Shown: positions 23,985 to 32,617, numbered from the stretch's first letter. The stretch is DNA of 42,224 nucleotides from JAWKHR01 sp041394725 (GCA_041394725.1 JAWKHR010000051.1:1-42224); one strand, 5' to 3'. The notes: generated from the letters alone by a model not told the origin. A program made the numbers and translations.

Positions 23985-25375
23985 GGCTGGGACGGACGCG
24001 ACGCGTGCACTTCGTGGGAGTGGGTGGCATCGGGATGAGCGGGATCGCCGAACTGCTCGTGAACCTCGGCTACGAGGTGTCGGGATCGGACGCCAGGGCG
24101 TCCGACGTGACGGCGCGGCTCGCCTCGCTCGGCGTGGACGTGCACGTCGGCCACGACGCCGCGCACGTCGGCCACGCGGACGTCGTCGTGACCTCCTCGG
24201 CGATCCCGGCCGGCAACCCCGAGGTCGTGGCGGCCCGAGCGGCGCACCTGCCCGTGATCCCGCGCGCCGAGATGCTCGCCGAGCTCATGCGGCTGCGCTA
24301 CGGCGTGGCCGTCGCCGGCGCGCACGGCAAGACGACGACGACGTCGATGATCGCGCTGATGCTCGAGCGCGCCGGGCTCGATCCGACCGCGGTGATCGGC
24401 GGGCGCCTGAGCGCGTTCGGCAGCAACGCCCGGCTCGGCCGCGGCGACGTGATCGTCGTCGAGGCGGACGAGAGCGACCGGTCGTTCCTCAAGCTCACCC
24501 CGGCCATCGCCGTCGTCACGAACATCGACCGCGAGCACATGGAGACCTACGGATCGTTCGACTGCCTGGTGGCCGCGTTCGCCGACTTCGCGGACCGCGT
24601 GCCGTTCTACGGCGCGGTGGTCGCCTGCGTGGACGACCCCACGGTGGCCGCGCTCGTGCCGCGGCTCTCGCGCCGCGTGATTACCTACGGGTTCGCGGCG
24701 GGGGCGAACGTGCGCGGCGTGGTCACGGGCGCCGGCGCGCCGTGCCGGGTGGTCTACGACATCAGCGGCCTGCCCGGCGGGGCCGGCGAGGGCACGTTCA
24801 CGCTGGCGGTGCCGGGCCGCCACAACCTGCAGAACGCGCTGGCGGCGACCGCCGTCGGGCTCGAGCTGGGCGTGCCGTTCGCGGAGATCGCCCGGGCGCT
24901 GGCCGGGTTCCAGGGCGCCGAGCGGCGCTACCAGCGCGTGGGCGAGGCACGCGGCGTCGCCGTCGTGGACGACTACGGCCACCACCCGACCGAGATTGCG
25001 GCGGTGCTCGCCGCCGCGCGAGAGGACCGTCCGCGTCGGCTCGTCGCGGTGTTCCAGCCGCACCGGTTCAGCCGGACGCGCGACCTGATCGACGAGTTCG
25101 GCCCGGCGCTCGCCGCCGCGGACGTGGTGGTGCTGACCGACATCTACCCGGCCGGCGAGGCGCCCATCCCGGGCGTGACGCTCGACGCGCTCGCGGCGGC
25201 CGTGCGTCGCGTGGTCCCGGGCGTGCACGTGGTCCCGCGGCTCGAGGACGTGCCCGCCGCCGTGGCGCGGCTGGCCACCGGGGGTGACCTGGTCGTCACG
25301 CTCGGCGCCGGGTCGGTGGCGACCGTGCCCGATCGCATCCTGTCGGCGATCGGCGCCGGGGCGGTGTCGCGATGA
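23981..25375 (+). CDS. murC: UDP-N-acetylmuramate--L-alanine ligase MurC
   Basis: Cytoplasmic Mur ligase of 464 residues that adds the first stem-peptide residue, L-alanine. Begins with the nucleotide-binding VHFVGVGGIGMSGIAELL. The ATP loop is GAHGKTTTTS at 113-122, then VEADESDRSFL, TNIDREHMETY and, in the C-terminal domain, VVDDYGHHPTEIAAVL and FQPHRFSRTRDL with TDIYPAGEAPI. These are family-specific signatures. ATG at 23981 overlaps the murG stop (ATGA), and its own TGA overlaps the ftsQ ATG. murB, which often follows murC in other phyla, is missing here. PgeF, encoded 6 kb downstream, is known to counter MurC mis-incorporation. Confidence 0.97.
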   Translation: MRLGRTRRVHFVGVGGIGMSGIAELLVNLGYEVSGSDARASDVTARLASLGVDVHVGHDAAHVGHADVVVTSSAIPAGNPEVVAARAAHLPVIPRAEMLAELMRLRYGVAVAGAHGKTTTTSMIALMLERAGLDPTAVIGGRLSAFGSNARLGRGDVIVVEADESDRSFLKLTPAIAVVTNIDREHMETYGSFDCLVAAFADFADRVPFYGAVVACVDDPTVAALVPRLSRRVITYGFAAGANVRGVVTGAGAPCRVVYDISGLPGGAGEGTFTLAVPGRHNLQNALAATAVGLELGVPFAEIARALAGFQGAERRYQRVGEARGVAVVDDYGHHPTEIAAVLAAAREDRPRRLVAVFQPHRFSRTRDLIDEFGPALAAADVVVLTDIYPAGEAPIPGVTLDALAAAVRRVVPGVHVVPRLEDVPAAVARLATGGDLVVTLGAGSVATVPDRILSAIGAGAVSR

Positions 25376-26250
25376 GCCGCACGAAGCCGGCCCGCCGTCG
25401 CGGCCTGCCCTCGCGCGCCGAGGTGAGCGCGCCGTCCGACCGTCGATTCAAGCGCGCGGACGTGCGGCCGGGACGCCGGCGGCAGATCGGGCTGATGGCC
25501 CTGCGCGTCGCGCGCTACGGCGTGCCCGCGCTCGTCGGCCTCGCCGCGTTCGTCTGGGCCGCCGGCCGGGTGCTCGACGCCGACGCGCTGCACGTCCGCC
25601 ACGTCGTCGTGCAGGGCAACGTGCGGCTGGCGGCGGCCGACCTCGAGGCGCTCGTGACGACGCTGCGCGGCCAGAGCATCTTCCGCGTGGACCTCGAGGC
25701 GTCGCGCCAGCAGGTGCTCGCCTCGCCGTGGGTCGCCGACGTGCGGATGTCCCGGGTCCTGCCCGCGACGGTGCGCGTGGAGGTCGTCGAGCGCGAGCCG
25801 ATGGCCGTGGCGCGTCTCGGCCGCCAGCTCTACCTCGTGGATCCGGCGGGCGTGATCATCGACGAGTACGGCCCGGAGTACGCCGCGTTCGACCTGCCCA
25901 TCGTCGATGGGCTGATGACCCGGCCGATGCGCGACGCGCCCGTCGTCGACCCGGCGCGCGCGCGCCTGACGGGGAGCTTCCTCGCGTCCCTCGACGGGCA
26001 CCCGGAGCTGCGGGAGCGGATCTCGCAGGTGGACGTCAGCGACCCGCACGACGTCGCGGCGCTGCTGACCGACGACCCGGCGTGGCTGCACCTGGGGGAC
26101 GAGGACTTCCCGGATCGGCTCGCAGGGTACCTGGAGCTGGCGCCGTCGCTCCGGGAACGGATGCCGGATCTGGACTACGTGGATCTGCGGTTCGGCGACA
26201 ACGTGTTCGTGCGCGAGCACGGACGCCGGACCGCGGTGTCGCGGCAGTAG
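25372..26250 (+). CDS. ftsQ: Cell division protein FtsQ (DivIB)
   Basis: Bitopic divisome scaffold of 292 residues. A basic cytoplasmic N-terminus (about 1-46, many Arg/Lys) leads to one membrane span (about 47-66), followed by a POTRA domain starting at VRHVVVQGNVRLAAADLEAL with SIFRVDLEASRQQVLASPWV and VRVEVVEREPMAVARLG. The beta domain includes YLVDPAGVIID and LDYVDLRFGDNVFVR near the end. FtsQ links early and late divisome proteins through FtsL and FtsB. ATG at 25372 overlaps the murC stop (ATGA). Length and topology are normal. Confidence 0.93.
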   Translation: MSRTKPARRRGLPSRAEVSAPSDRRFKRADVRPGRRRQIGLMALRVARYGVPALVGLAAFVWAAGRVLDADALHVRHVVVQGNVRLAAADLEALVTTLRGQSIFRVDLEASRQQVLASPWVADVRMSRVLPATVRVEVVEREPMAVARLGRQLYLVDPAGVIIDEYGPEYAAFDLPIVDGLMTRPMRDAPVVDPARARLTGSFLASLDGHPELRERISQVDVSDPHDVAALLTDDPAWLHLGDEDFPDRLAGYLELAPSLRERMPDLDYVDLRFGDNVFVREHGRRTAVSRQ

Positions 26251-26263
26251 GCGGGAGACCGAG

Positions 26264-27496
26264 ATGGCACGCAGGGAACGGTATCTGGTGGGGCTCGACG
26301 TCGGGACGTCGAAGGTCGCCGCGATCGTGGGCGAGGTGATGGACGACGGCAGTCTGGACATCATCGGCCTCGGCGCCGCCGACGCGCGGGGGATTCGCCG
26401 GGGCGTGGTCAACAACGTGGACACGGCGGCCGAGTCGATCAAGCGCGCGCTCGACGAGGCGGAGCTGATGGCGGGGGTGGAGATCGACAGCGTCTACCTC
26501 GCGCTCTCCGGCGCCCACGTCAAGGCGTTCAACAGCCGCGGCGTGGTGGCGGTCGCCGGCCGCAACCGCGAGATCAGCCGCGACGACGTCAAGCGCGCGA
26601 TCGACGCGGCGCGCGCGGTGGCGCTCCCCGGCGGTCGCGAGATCCTGCACGTCCTGCCCCAGGACTTCGTCGTCGACGACCAGGACGGCATCGCCGTGCC
26701 CGTCGGCATGACGGGCAGCCGGCTCGAGGTCAACGTCCACGTGGTCACGGGCAGCTCGTCCTCGATGCAGAACATGATCGCGTGCGTCAACCGCGCCGGC
26801 GTCGAGGTGGTCGAAACCGTGCTGGAGCAGCTCTCGGCCAGCGAGGCCGTGCTCACCGACGACGAGAAGGAGCTGGGCATCGCGCTGGTGGACATCGGCG
26901 GCGGCACGACGGACTTCGCGGTCTTCGAGCGCGGCAGCCTCTGGCACACCGGCGTCATCGCGGTCGGCGGCGACCACTTCACCAACGACATCGCCGTCGG
27001 CCTGCGGATGCCGATCCCGGAGGCGGAGAAGCTGAAGCGCCGGTCCGGCTGCGCGCTGACCGCGCTCGTGCCCGAGGACGAGACGATGGAGGTGGCGAGC
27101 ATCGCCGGCCGCCGGCCGCGCACGATGCCGCGCCGCGTGCTCTCCGAGATCCTCCAGCCGCGCGCCGAGGAGGTGTGCCACCTGCTCTGGGACGAGCTGC
27201 GGCGCGCCGGCTACGAGAAGTCGCTCAACTCCGGCATCGTACTCACCGGCGGCGGCGCCCTGCTCGACGGCATGGCCGAGATCGCCGAGCAGATCTTCGA
27301 TCTGCCGGTCCGCCGCGCCGCGCCCGAGGGCGTCGGCGGGCTCGCCGACCACGTCGCCAGCCCGGCGTTCGCCACCGGCGTCGGCCTGGTCGTCTACACG
27401 CACCGCAACCAGCAGCTCGAGCCCGTGCGCGTCGCCGCCGGGCCGCTCGGCCGCCTGACGGGGCGGCTCAGGACGCTGTTCAAGGAATTCTTTTAG
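26264..27496 (+). CDS. ftsA: Cell division protein FtsA
   Basis: Actin-like ATPase of 410 residues that tethers FtsZ filaments to the membrane. N-terminal phosphate loop GLDVGTSKVAAIVGEV, the SHS2-containing 1C region (YLALSGAHVKAFNSRGVV), the second phosphate loop LVDIGGGTTDFAVFERG, and the adenosine motif GIVLTGGGALLDGM are all seen. The C-terminal end RLTGRLRTLFKEFF is the amphipathic membrane-targeting helix expected of FtsA. Start is ATG at 26264, 13 bases after ftsQ, with a GGGAGA ribosome-binding site. ftsZ follows after 41 bases. Confidence 0.97.
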   Translation: MARRERYLVGLDVGTSKVAAIVGEVMDDGSLDIIGLGAADARGIRRGVVNNVDTAAESIKRALDEAELMAGVEIDSVYLALSGAHVKAFNSRGVVAVAGRNREISRDDVKRAIDAARAVALPGGREILHVLPQDFVVDDQDGIAVPVGMTGSRLEVNVHVVTGSSSSMQNMIACVNRAGVEVVETVLEQLSASEAVLTDDEKELGIALVDIGGGTTDFAVFERGSLWHTGVIAVGGDHFTNDIAVGLRMPIPEAEKLKRRSGCALTALVPEDETMEVASIAGRRPRTMPRRVLSEILQPRAEEVCHLLWDELRRAGYEKSLNSGIVLTGGGALLDGMAEIAEQIFDLPVRRAAPEGVGGLADHVASPAFATGVGLVVYTHRNQQLEPVRVAAGPLGRLTGRLRTLFKEFF

Positions 27497-27537
27497 CCCC
27501 GGCTCCAACCCGGCTGACGCAGGAGAAAGCAGGACCC

Positions 27538-28779
27538 ATGGACGCGCGCCCACTCATCGACCGGCAGCCCGACAAGCTTCGCATCCTTCTCGAGGAGGAC
27601 CTCATCCAGGCGGGAGCCCGGATCAAGGTCATCGGCGTCGGCGGGGGCGGCGGGAACGCCGTCAACCGCATGGTGCACGCGGGACTCGGCGACGTCGAGT
27701 TCATCGTCGCCAACACCGACCAGCAGGCCCTGCGCAACAGCGCGGCGCCCGTCAAGGTGCAGCTCGGCGGGCAGCTGACCAAGGGCCTCGGCGCCGGAGC
27801 CGACCCGAACGTCGGCCGCGCGGCCGCGCTCGAGGACACGGACCGGATCCTCGAGGCGCTCGACGGCGCCGACATGGTCTTCGTGACGACCGGCCTCGGC
27901 GGCGGCACCGGGACCGGCGCCGCGCCCGTCATCGCGAGCCTCGCCAACCAGCTCGGCGCGCTGACCGTCGCGGTCGTGACCAAGCCGTTCCGCTTCGAGG
28001 GCCGCAAGCGGCACCTGCAGGCCGAGCAGGGCCTGCGCGACCTGGCCGAGAGCGTGGACACGATGATCACGATCCCGAACGAGCGGCTGCTCGCGACCGT
28101 CGACCGGTCCACCAGCATGTCCGCGGCGTTCGAGACGGCCGACGACGTGCTGCGACAGGCGATCCAGGGGATCTCGGACCTGATTCTCGTGCCGGGGCTC
28201 ATCAACCTCGACTTCGCCGACGTGAAGACGACGATGTCGCGCATGGGCATGGCGATCATGGGCACGGGCGTCGCCACCGGCGCCGACCGCGCCCGCGCCG
28301 CGGCGACCGCCGCGGTGTCGAGCCCGCTGCTCGAGGACGCGTCGGTGCAGGGCGCCCGCGGCGTCATCATCAACGTGACCGGCGGCCCCGACCTGACGCT
28401 CTCCGAGGTCAGCGAAGCCTCGGACATCGTCTACAGCGCCGCGCACGAGGAGGCGAACATCATCTTCGGCGCCGTCGTCGATCCGACGATGGAAGGGAAG
28501 ATCAAGATCACCGTGATTGCGACCGGCTTCGACCGCGAGGGGGCCGAGTCCGCGCCGTCGGCGCAGGCCGACAAGACCACGCCGGTGGACCTCTCGGCCT
28601 ACACCCAGCCGCGCGTGGAAACCGAGGAGCGCCTCGTGTCCAACGGCGGCCGCGTCATCGTCAGCCGCCGGCCCGTGCTGGACCTCGGCGCCGTGGCCGC
28701 GCAGCACGCCGACCTGCTGAGCGCCTCCGAGGACGCGTCGCCGCTCGACGTCCCGGCGTTCCTGCGCCGGCACGAGTAG
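27538..28779 (+). CDS. ftsZ: Cell division GTPase FtsZ
   Basis: Tubulin-like GTPase of 413 residues that forms the Z ring. A short N-terminal extension precedes IKVIGVGGGGGNAVNRM, then VANTDQQAL, the tubulin signature GLGGGTGTGAAPVIA (119-133), and the catalytic T7 loop INLDFADVKTTM. A variable linker leads to the C-terminal peptide LDVPAFLRRHE, which binds FtsA and other partners; acidobacterial FtsZ commonly ends with such an AFLRR motif. The start is ATG at 27538, with AGGAG at 27521-27525. Last gene of the cluster; a repeat array with inverted arms starts 37 bases after its stop and may end the transcript. Confidence 0.97.
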   Translation: MDARPLIDRQPDKLRILLEEDLIQAGARIKVIGVGGGGGNAVNRMVHAGLGDVEFIVANTDQQALRNSAAPVKVQLGGQLTKGLGAGADPNVGRAAALEDTDRILEALDGADMVFVTTGLGGGTGTGAAPVIASLANQLGALTVAVVTKPFRFEGRKRHLQAEQGLRDLAESVDTMITIPNERLLATVDRSTSMSAAFETADDVLRQAIQGISDLILVPGLINLDFADVKTTMSRMGMAIMGTGVATGADRARAAATAAVSSPLLEDASVQGARGVIINVTGGPDLTLSEVSEASDIVYSAAHEEANIIFGAVVDPTMEGKIKITVIATGFDREGAESAPSAQADKTTPVDLSAYTQPRVETEERLVSNGGRVIVSRRPVLDLGAVAAQHADLLSASEDASPLDVPAFLRRHE

Positions 28780-28816
28780 CGGCGCCGCCGGCGCAGACCG
28801 GCGGGGATCGCGTGCC

Positions 28817-28943
28817 GGGCACCGGGCATCGGGCACTGGGCATTGGGCACTGGGCATTGGGCATTGGGCACTGGCCATCAGGCGCCGGCCACTGGCGGGC
28901 GTGGACGTGGGCGATTCGCCGGTGCCGAGTGCCCAATGCCCAG
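28817..28943. repeat. Heptameric repeat array (GGGCAYT x11) with an inverted copy downstream
   Basis: From 28817 to 28893 there are eleven consecutive 7-bp units, eight of them of the form GGGCAYY (mostly GGGCACT and GGGCATT) and the last three degraded. About 35 bases further on the same units return in the opposite orientation. The 16 bases 28836-28851 are perfectly complementary to 28928-28943, allowing a large stem-loop between ftsZ and the radical SAM gene. The unit is the same as in the array at 4831-4858. Confidence 0.88.
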
Positions 28944-28961
28944 GGCCTGATTCAATCGAGG

Positions 28962-28967
28962 TACAAT
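28962..28967 (+). promoter_or_regulatory. Possible -10 element (TACAAT) for the radical SAM gene
   Basis: TACAAT at 28962-28967 matches the sigma70 -10 consensus at five of six positions. No -35 hexamer is seen 17 bases upstream. It lies just after the inverted heptamer arm and 45 bases before the likely GTG at 29012, so it supports a start downstream of it rather than the long upstream open frame. Confidence 0.4.
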
Positions 28968-29011
28968 CGCCAGAGCCATCGTCCGCGCGCGCGCCGGCGC
29001 CTGAGGCGCAC

Positions 29012-30838
29012 GTGCCGGACGCCCGGTACCATCTCGACGTGCCCAAATCCACCCGAAGCAGACCCGCGCGGGCCGCGGCCCGGACGCGCGCGGCCGATCC
29101 CCGTGCCCTCGCGCGCGAGACGCTGTCGCGCGAGGTCGGCTACGTGGTGAAGCCCCACGGGGGCCGCCTGCGGGTCGCCCTGGCCTTCCCGAACACCTAC
29201 TTCGTCGGGATGTCGAACCTGGGGCTCCAGACGGTCTACCGGCTCTTCAACGCCGACGACCGCGTCGTCTGCGAGCGCGCCTTCCTGCCGGCGAAGCAGG
29301 ACCTGGCGCGCCAGATCGCCCGGCACGAGCCGCTCGTGACGCTCGAGTCCCAGACGGCCGTGCGCGAGTTCGACGTGTTCGCCTTCTCGGTGTCCTTCGA
29401 GTGGGACTACACGAACGTGGTCTCGATGCTGCGGCTGGCCGGCCTCGCGCCGCGCGCCGCCGACCGGGACCCCCGCGATCCGCTGGTCGTCATCGGCGGG
29501 GCGGTGACGTTCGTCAACCCGGAGCCGCTCGCGCCGTTTGCCGACGTCATCGCGGCCGGCGAGGCCGAGCGCCTCGTGACGCCGCTCGTGGACGCCTGGC
29601 ACGACGAGCGCGCGCGCGACGCCCTGCTGCGCCGGCTCGCGGCCGGCACCGGGTTCTACGTGCCGTCGTTCTACGAGCCGGTCTACGACGGCCCCGGCCG
29701 GATCGCCGCGCTCACGCCGCGGGCGGAGACCGGTGCGCCCGCCATCGTGCGCAAGGCCGCCGTGAAGACCGCCGATCAGCTCGATCCGCCGGTCACCGGG
29801 ATCTTCACCCCGGACACCGAGTTCGGCGCCCGCCTGCTCATCGAGGTGGTCCGCGGCTGCGCCAACCTGTGCCGGTTCTGCTGGGCCGGCTACAACTACC
29901 TGCCGGTGCGAGCCTTCCCGGCCGACCGCGTCCTGGCCCTGGCCGAGGCCGCCCGGCCGCACGCCACCCGCGTCGGGCTCGTGTCGATCGCCCTCTGCGA
30001 CCATCCCGAGATCGAGCGAATCCTCCGTGCCCTGATCGACATGGGCTACGGCATCAGCCCCGCGTCGCTCCGCCTGGACGACCTGACCGATCCGATCGTC
30101 GCGATGCTCCGCGAGAGCGGCGAGCGCTCGATCACGATCGCACCCGAGACGGGATCCGACCGGCTGCGCCGCGTGATCAACAAGACCGTCACCAACGACG
30201 AGATCCTCGACCGCGCGGACCTGATCTTCCGCAACGGCATCGAGAACCTGAAGCTCTACTACATGCTCGGCCTGCCCACCGAGACCGACGACGACCTGCA
30301 GGCCATCGCCCGGCTGACGACCGAGATCCGGGACCGGATGCTTGCGCACGGCCGGTCGCGCGGGGCCCTCGGCCGCATCGTGGCGTCGGTGAACCCGCTC
30401 GTGCCCAAGCCCGGCACCACGTTCCAGTGGCTCCCGATGACACCCGCGCGCGAGATCGACGCGAAAGTCGCCCGGCTGCGGGCGCTCGTCGCCGGCCTCG
30501 ACAACGTCTACTTCAACATCAAGTCCGAGCGTCATTCGTACTACCAGGGCCTGCTGTCGCTCGGCGACCGGCGCGTCGCCGACGTCATCGAGCGCGCCGA
30601 GGCGAACGGCGGCCAGTGGCGCGCCGCCGTGGCGGAGGCCGGTCTCGACGCCGATGCCTACCTCTACCGCGACCGCACGCAGGACGGCTTCCTGCCGTGG
30701 CAGATCATCGACGGCCCGGCGCGCCACGGCTTCTTCCAGGCCGAGTTCGATCGCAGCCTGCGCGAGGAATGGACGCTGCCGCCGAAGCGGGCGCGCGAGA
30801 ACGCCAGCCTCGTGCGCACGCTCGCACCCGACGCCTGA
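29012..30838 (+). CDS. B12-binding-domain radical SAM protein (TIGR03960-like)
   Basis: Radical SAM enzyme of about 608 residues. The N-terminal cobalamin-binding-like domain includes VALAFPNTYFVGMSNLGLQT, FAFSVSFEWDYTNVV and VVIGGAVTFVNPEPL. The 4Fe-4S motif is RGCANLCRFCWAG (C-x3-C-x2-C). Then come SLRLDDLTDPIVAML, the SAM-contacting ITIAPETGSDRLRRVINK and LKLYYMLGLPTETDDDL. The family's reaction is not known; in many bacteria it is followed by a DUF2344 gene (TIGR03936), which is not present here. Two GTG starts are possible: 29012, with TGAGG five bases upstream, and 29039, which gives 599 residues. The frame is open to 28901 but that part covers repeats and the putative promoter. Confidence 0.88.
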   Translation: MPDARYHLDVPKSTRSRPARAAARTRAADPRALARETLSREVGYVVKPHGGRLRVALAFPNTYFVGMSNLGLQTVYRLFNADDRVVCERAFLPAKQDLARQIARHEPLVTLESQTAVREFDVFAFSVSFEWDYTNVVSMLRLAGLAPRAADRDPRDPLVVIGGAVTFVNPEPLAPFADVIAAGEAERLVTPLVDAWHDERARDALLRRLAAGTGFYVPSFYEPVYDGPGRIAALTPRAETGAPAIVRKAAVKTADQLDPPVTGIFTPDTEFGARLLIEVVRGCANLCRFCWAGYNYLPVRAFPADRVLALAEAARPHATRVGLVSIALCDHPEIERILRALIDMGYGISPASLRLDDLTDPIVAMLRESGERSITIAPETGSDRLRRVINKTVTNDEILDRADLIFRNGIENLKLYYMLGLPTETDDDLQAIARLTTEIRDRMLAHGRSRGALGRIVASVNPLVPKPGTTFQWLPMTPAREIDAKVARLRALVAGLDNVYFNIKSERHSYYQGLLSLGDRRVADVIERAEANGGQWRAAVAEAGLDADAYLYRDRTQDGFLPWQIIDGPARHGFFQAEFDRSLREEWTLPPKRARENASLVRTLAPDA

Positions 30839-30873
30839 AGCGGCGACGACCGGGACACGGCCCGGTGGCCCCG

Positions 30874-31173
30874 TCACACGGCTTCGGCGAGCGCGGCCTC
30901 GTGCTCCTTGTAGGCCTCGAGGATGAGATCGCGAAGCCGGTCCTGCGACTTCGCGTCCGCGATCGGCCGCAGCAGCGTGAAGCTCCGCCGCTCGCCGTTG
31001 ACCGAGTACTGCCGCGCCGGCATCGTCACGTTGCGGCCGCCGCCGCGACGCTCCCACACCGCGAGCCCCACGAGCTTGAGCCCGTCGAGCGGGCCGCCGG
31101 AGAAGTGCAGTTCCGCGTCGGCCAGCTTGCCCACGGGGGTGCCCCGGTCGTTCGCCACGAACTTGACTGTCAT
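30874..31173 (-). CDS. Small SpoVG-like conserved protein
   Basis: Soluble protein of 99 residues starting at ATG 31173, with GGAGGGCG upstream. The C-terminal two thirds follow the SpoVG pattern: a hydrophobic strand (LKLVGLAVWER), a basic MP motif (NVTMPARQYSVNGERR), then RPIADAKSQDRLRDLILEAY, which parallels SpoVG's FVxMPxR...GE...HPI...I...VLxxY. SpoVG proteins are small nucleic-acid-binding regulators. The similarity is by pattern only and I could not test it; the safe name is a conserved hypothetical protein. It is convergent with the radical SAM gene (35-base gap) and divergent from pgeF. Confidence 0.7.
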   Translation of the reverse strand: MTVKFVANDRGTPVGKLADAELHFSGGPLDGLKLVGLAVWERRGGGRNVTMPARQYSVNGERRSFTLLRPIADAKSQDRLRDLILEAYKEHEAALAEAV

Positions 31174-31367
31174 GTGATCGCCCTCCGCCGGTCGACGCCG
31201 GCCGTCCTCGTCAGGAGCAAGGACCGGGCCGTGCCCGGTCACGGACCGATCGTCGCCGGAAGGCCCGGTGATGGCGGGGGATATGGCTCGGCCCGACGTC
31301 GGGCGCACGGCAGTCCGGCGCCGCGATGACACCCCGGGTTACCCTGAACGGGTCGAGGAGCACCTGA

Positions 31368-32117
31368 GTGGCAACCGAAGTACCCACCGGATGGACGTGG
31401 CAACCCGGAGCGACCGGTCCCGGCCTGCGGTGCGCCGCGCTCGACCGGGTCGCGCCGCATGTGTTCACGTCACGACACCTGTCGTTTCGCGACGTCGCCG
31501 ACTACGGCCCGCTGGGACGCCTGCTGGACGTCGCGCCCGCGTCGATCGTCCGTGCCCGCCAGGTCCACGGGCGGGCCGTCGTCATCGTTCGGCCCGGCGA
31601 GGCGATGGAGGACACGCCGGAAGCGGACGCCCTGGTGTCGCGGGATCCCGATCGGGCCGTCGCGGTTCGGGTGGCGGATTGCGTCCCGGTGCTCATCGCG
31701 CATCGCGCCGGGCCCGGCGTGGCCGCCGTGCACGCGGGCTGGCGCGGCACGTGCGCGGGCGTGGCCGGCGTCGCGGTCGAAGCCCTGGCCGACGAAGGGT
31801 TCGCCGCGGCGGACCTGGTGGCCGCGATCGGCCCGAGCATCGGCCCGTGCTGCTACCAGGTGGACGAGCGCGTCCGCACGGCGTTTCTCGCGATGACGCC
31901 GGACGCGGCCGAGTGGTTCGCCGAGGACGGTCCGGGCCGCTGGAAGCTCGACCTGTGGCGGGCCAACGCCGAGCAACTCGAGGCAGCCGGCGTGCCCGCC
32001 GCGTCGATTCACCTGTCTCGCGTGTGCACGGGCGACGCGCTGGACCAGTGCTTCTCGTATCGGCGTGAAGGACCGGACACGGGACGAATGGTCGCGGCCA
32101 TCAGGCCGCGTGCCTGA
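31368..32117 (+). CDS. pgeF: Peptidoglycan editing factor PgeF (multicopper-oxidase-like laccase domain, DUF152)
   Basis: Cytoplasmic metal-dependent hydrolase of 249 residues that removes L-Ser wrongly built into UDP-MurNAc by MurC. Family motifs: SFRDVADYGP, the first His in RARQVHGRAVV, the catalytic Cys in VRVADCVPVLIAH, the second His in AAVHAGWRGTCAG, and AAIGPSIGPCCYQVDERV. The end, CTGDALDQCFSYRREG, is also typical. Start is GTG at 31368 with GAGGAG at 31354-31359. This ribosome binding site lies in sequence that resembles the dispersed CCCTGA-x-CGGGTCGA-type repeat. The nearby dcw cluster, including murC, gives a fitting context. Confidence 0.93.
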   Translation: MATEVPTGWTWQPGATGPGLRCAALDRVAPHVFTSRHLSFRDVADYGPLGRLLDVAPASIVRARQVHGRAVVIVRPGEAMEDTPEADALVSRDPDRAVAVRVADCVPVLIAHRAGPGVAAVHAGWRGTCAGVAGVAVEALADEGFAAADLVAAIGPSIGPCCYQVDERVRTAFLAMTPDAAEWFAEDGPGRWKLDLWRANAEQLEAAGVPAASIHLSRVCTGDALDQCFSYRREGPDTGRMVAAIRPRA

Positions 32118-32161
32118 CCGTCGCGCCGGGCGGGCGCGTCACGCGCCTCAGAACACGGACC

Positions 32162-32617
32162 TCAGAACTTGAACAGGTCGTCGAAGGCCTTCTTGGCCGC
32201 CGACGTGCCGCCCGACGATCCGGACGACGGCGTCGACCCGGTCTCGCGCTCGACCTGCACCCGCGGCGCGAACAGCCTGCACTCGTTCGGCTCGTCCTTC
32301 GGGCTGACCCGCGCGGTCAGGTCCTGCCGGCACTCGAACCTGGCACCCGGATCGAACGAGTCGCACTGGATGCACGCGCGGAGCGCCACGCCGCAGCCGC
32401 CGCACCGGCTGAGCGGCAGGATGTCGGTGGACTCGATGCGCCCGCAGCGCGCGCAGCGGAACACCTGGCGGAAGCCGGGCATGTTCGGCACGCGTGGGTC
32501 GCGCGGCATCCGGGGATCACGCGGCTCACGGGGCGGCTGCGGGCGTGACGGGCCCTGGGGCCGCCGCTCGCGGTCGCTGTCCTGGTAGCCCCGCTGGCGG
32601 TACTTGCGATCAGACAT
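32162..32617 (-). CDS. Conserved hypothetical protein with Cys-rich zinc-ribbon-like domain
   Basis: Soluble protein of 151 residues, function unknown. The first 48 residues are disordered and rich in Arg/Pro/Asp/Gln (including repeated PRDPR-type runs). The central part carries three CxxC pairs, CARCGR, CGGCGVAL and CIQC, plus two later cysteines in FECRQD and NECRLF. This arrangement suggests two zinc ribbons. The C-terminus is Ser/Gly-rich and ends KKAFDDLFKF. The start is ATG at 32617 with GGAG upstream. It is convergent with pgeF, with 44 bases between. A nucleic-acid or ribosome-related role is a guess from the zinc ribbon and basic tail only. Confidence 0.75.
   Translation of the reverse strand: MSDRKYRQRGYQDSDRERRPQGPSRPQPPREPRDPRMPRDPRVPNMPGFRQVFRCARCGRIESTDILPLSRCGGCGVALRACIQCDSFDPGARFECRQDLTARVSPKDEPNECRLFAPRVQVERETGSTPSSGSSGGTSAAKKAFDDLFKF

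Noticed and set aside
31222..31240. 8-bp hairpin GACCGGGC-CGT-GCCCGGTC between the SpoVG-like gene and pgeF
   Set aside because: It lies upstream of both genes, has no T-run and resembles no known riboswitch; recorded only as a short stem in a 194-base gap with nothing else recognised.
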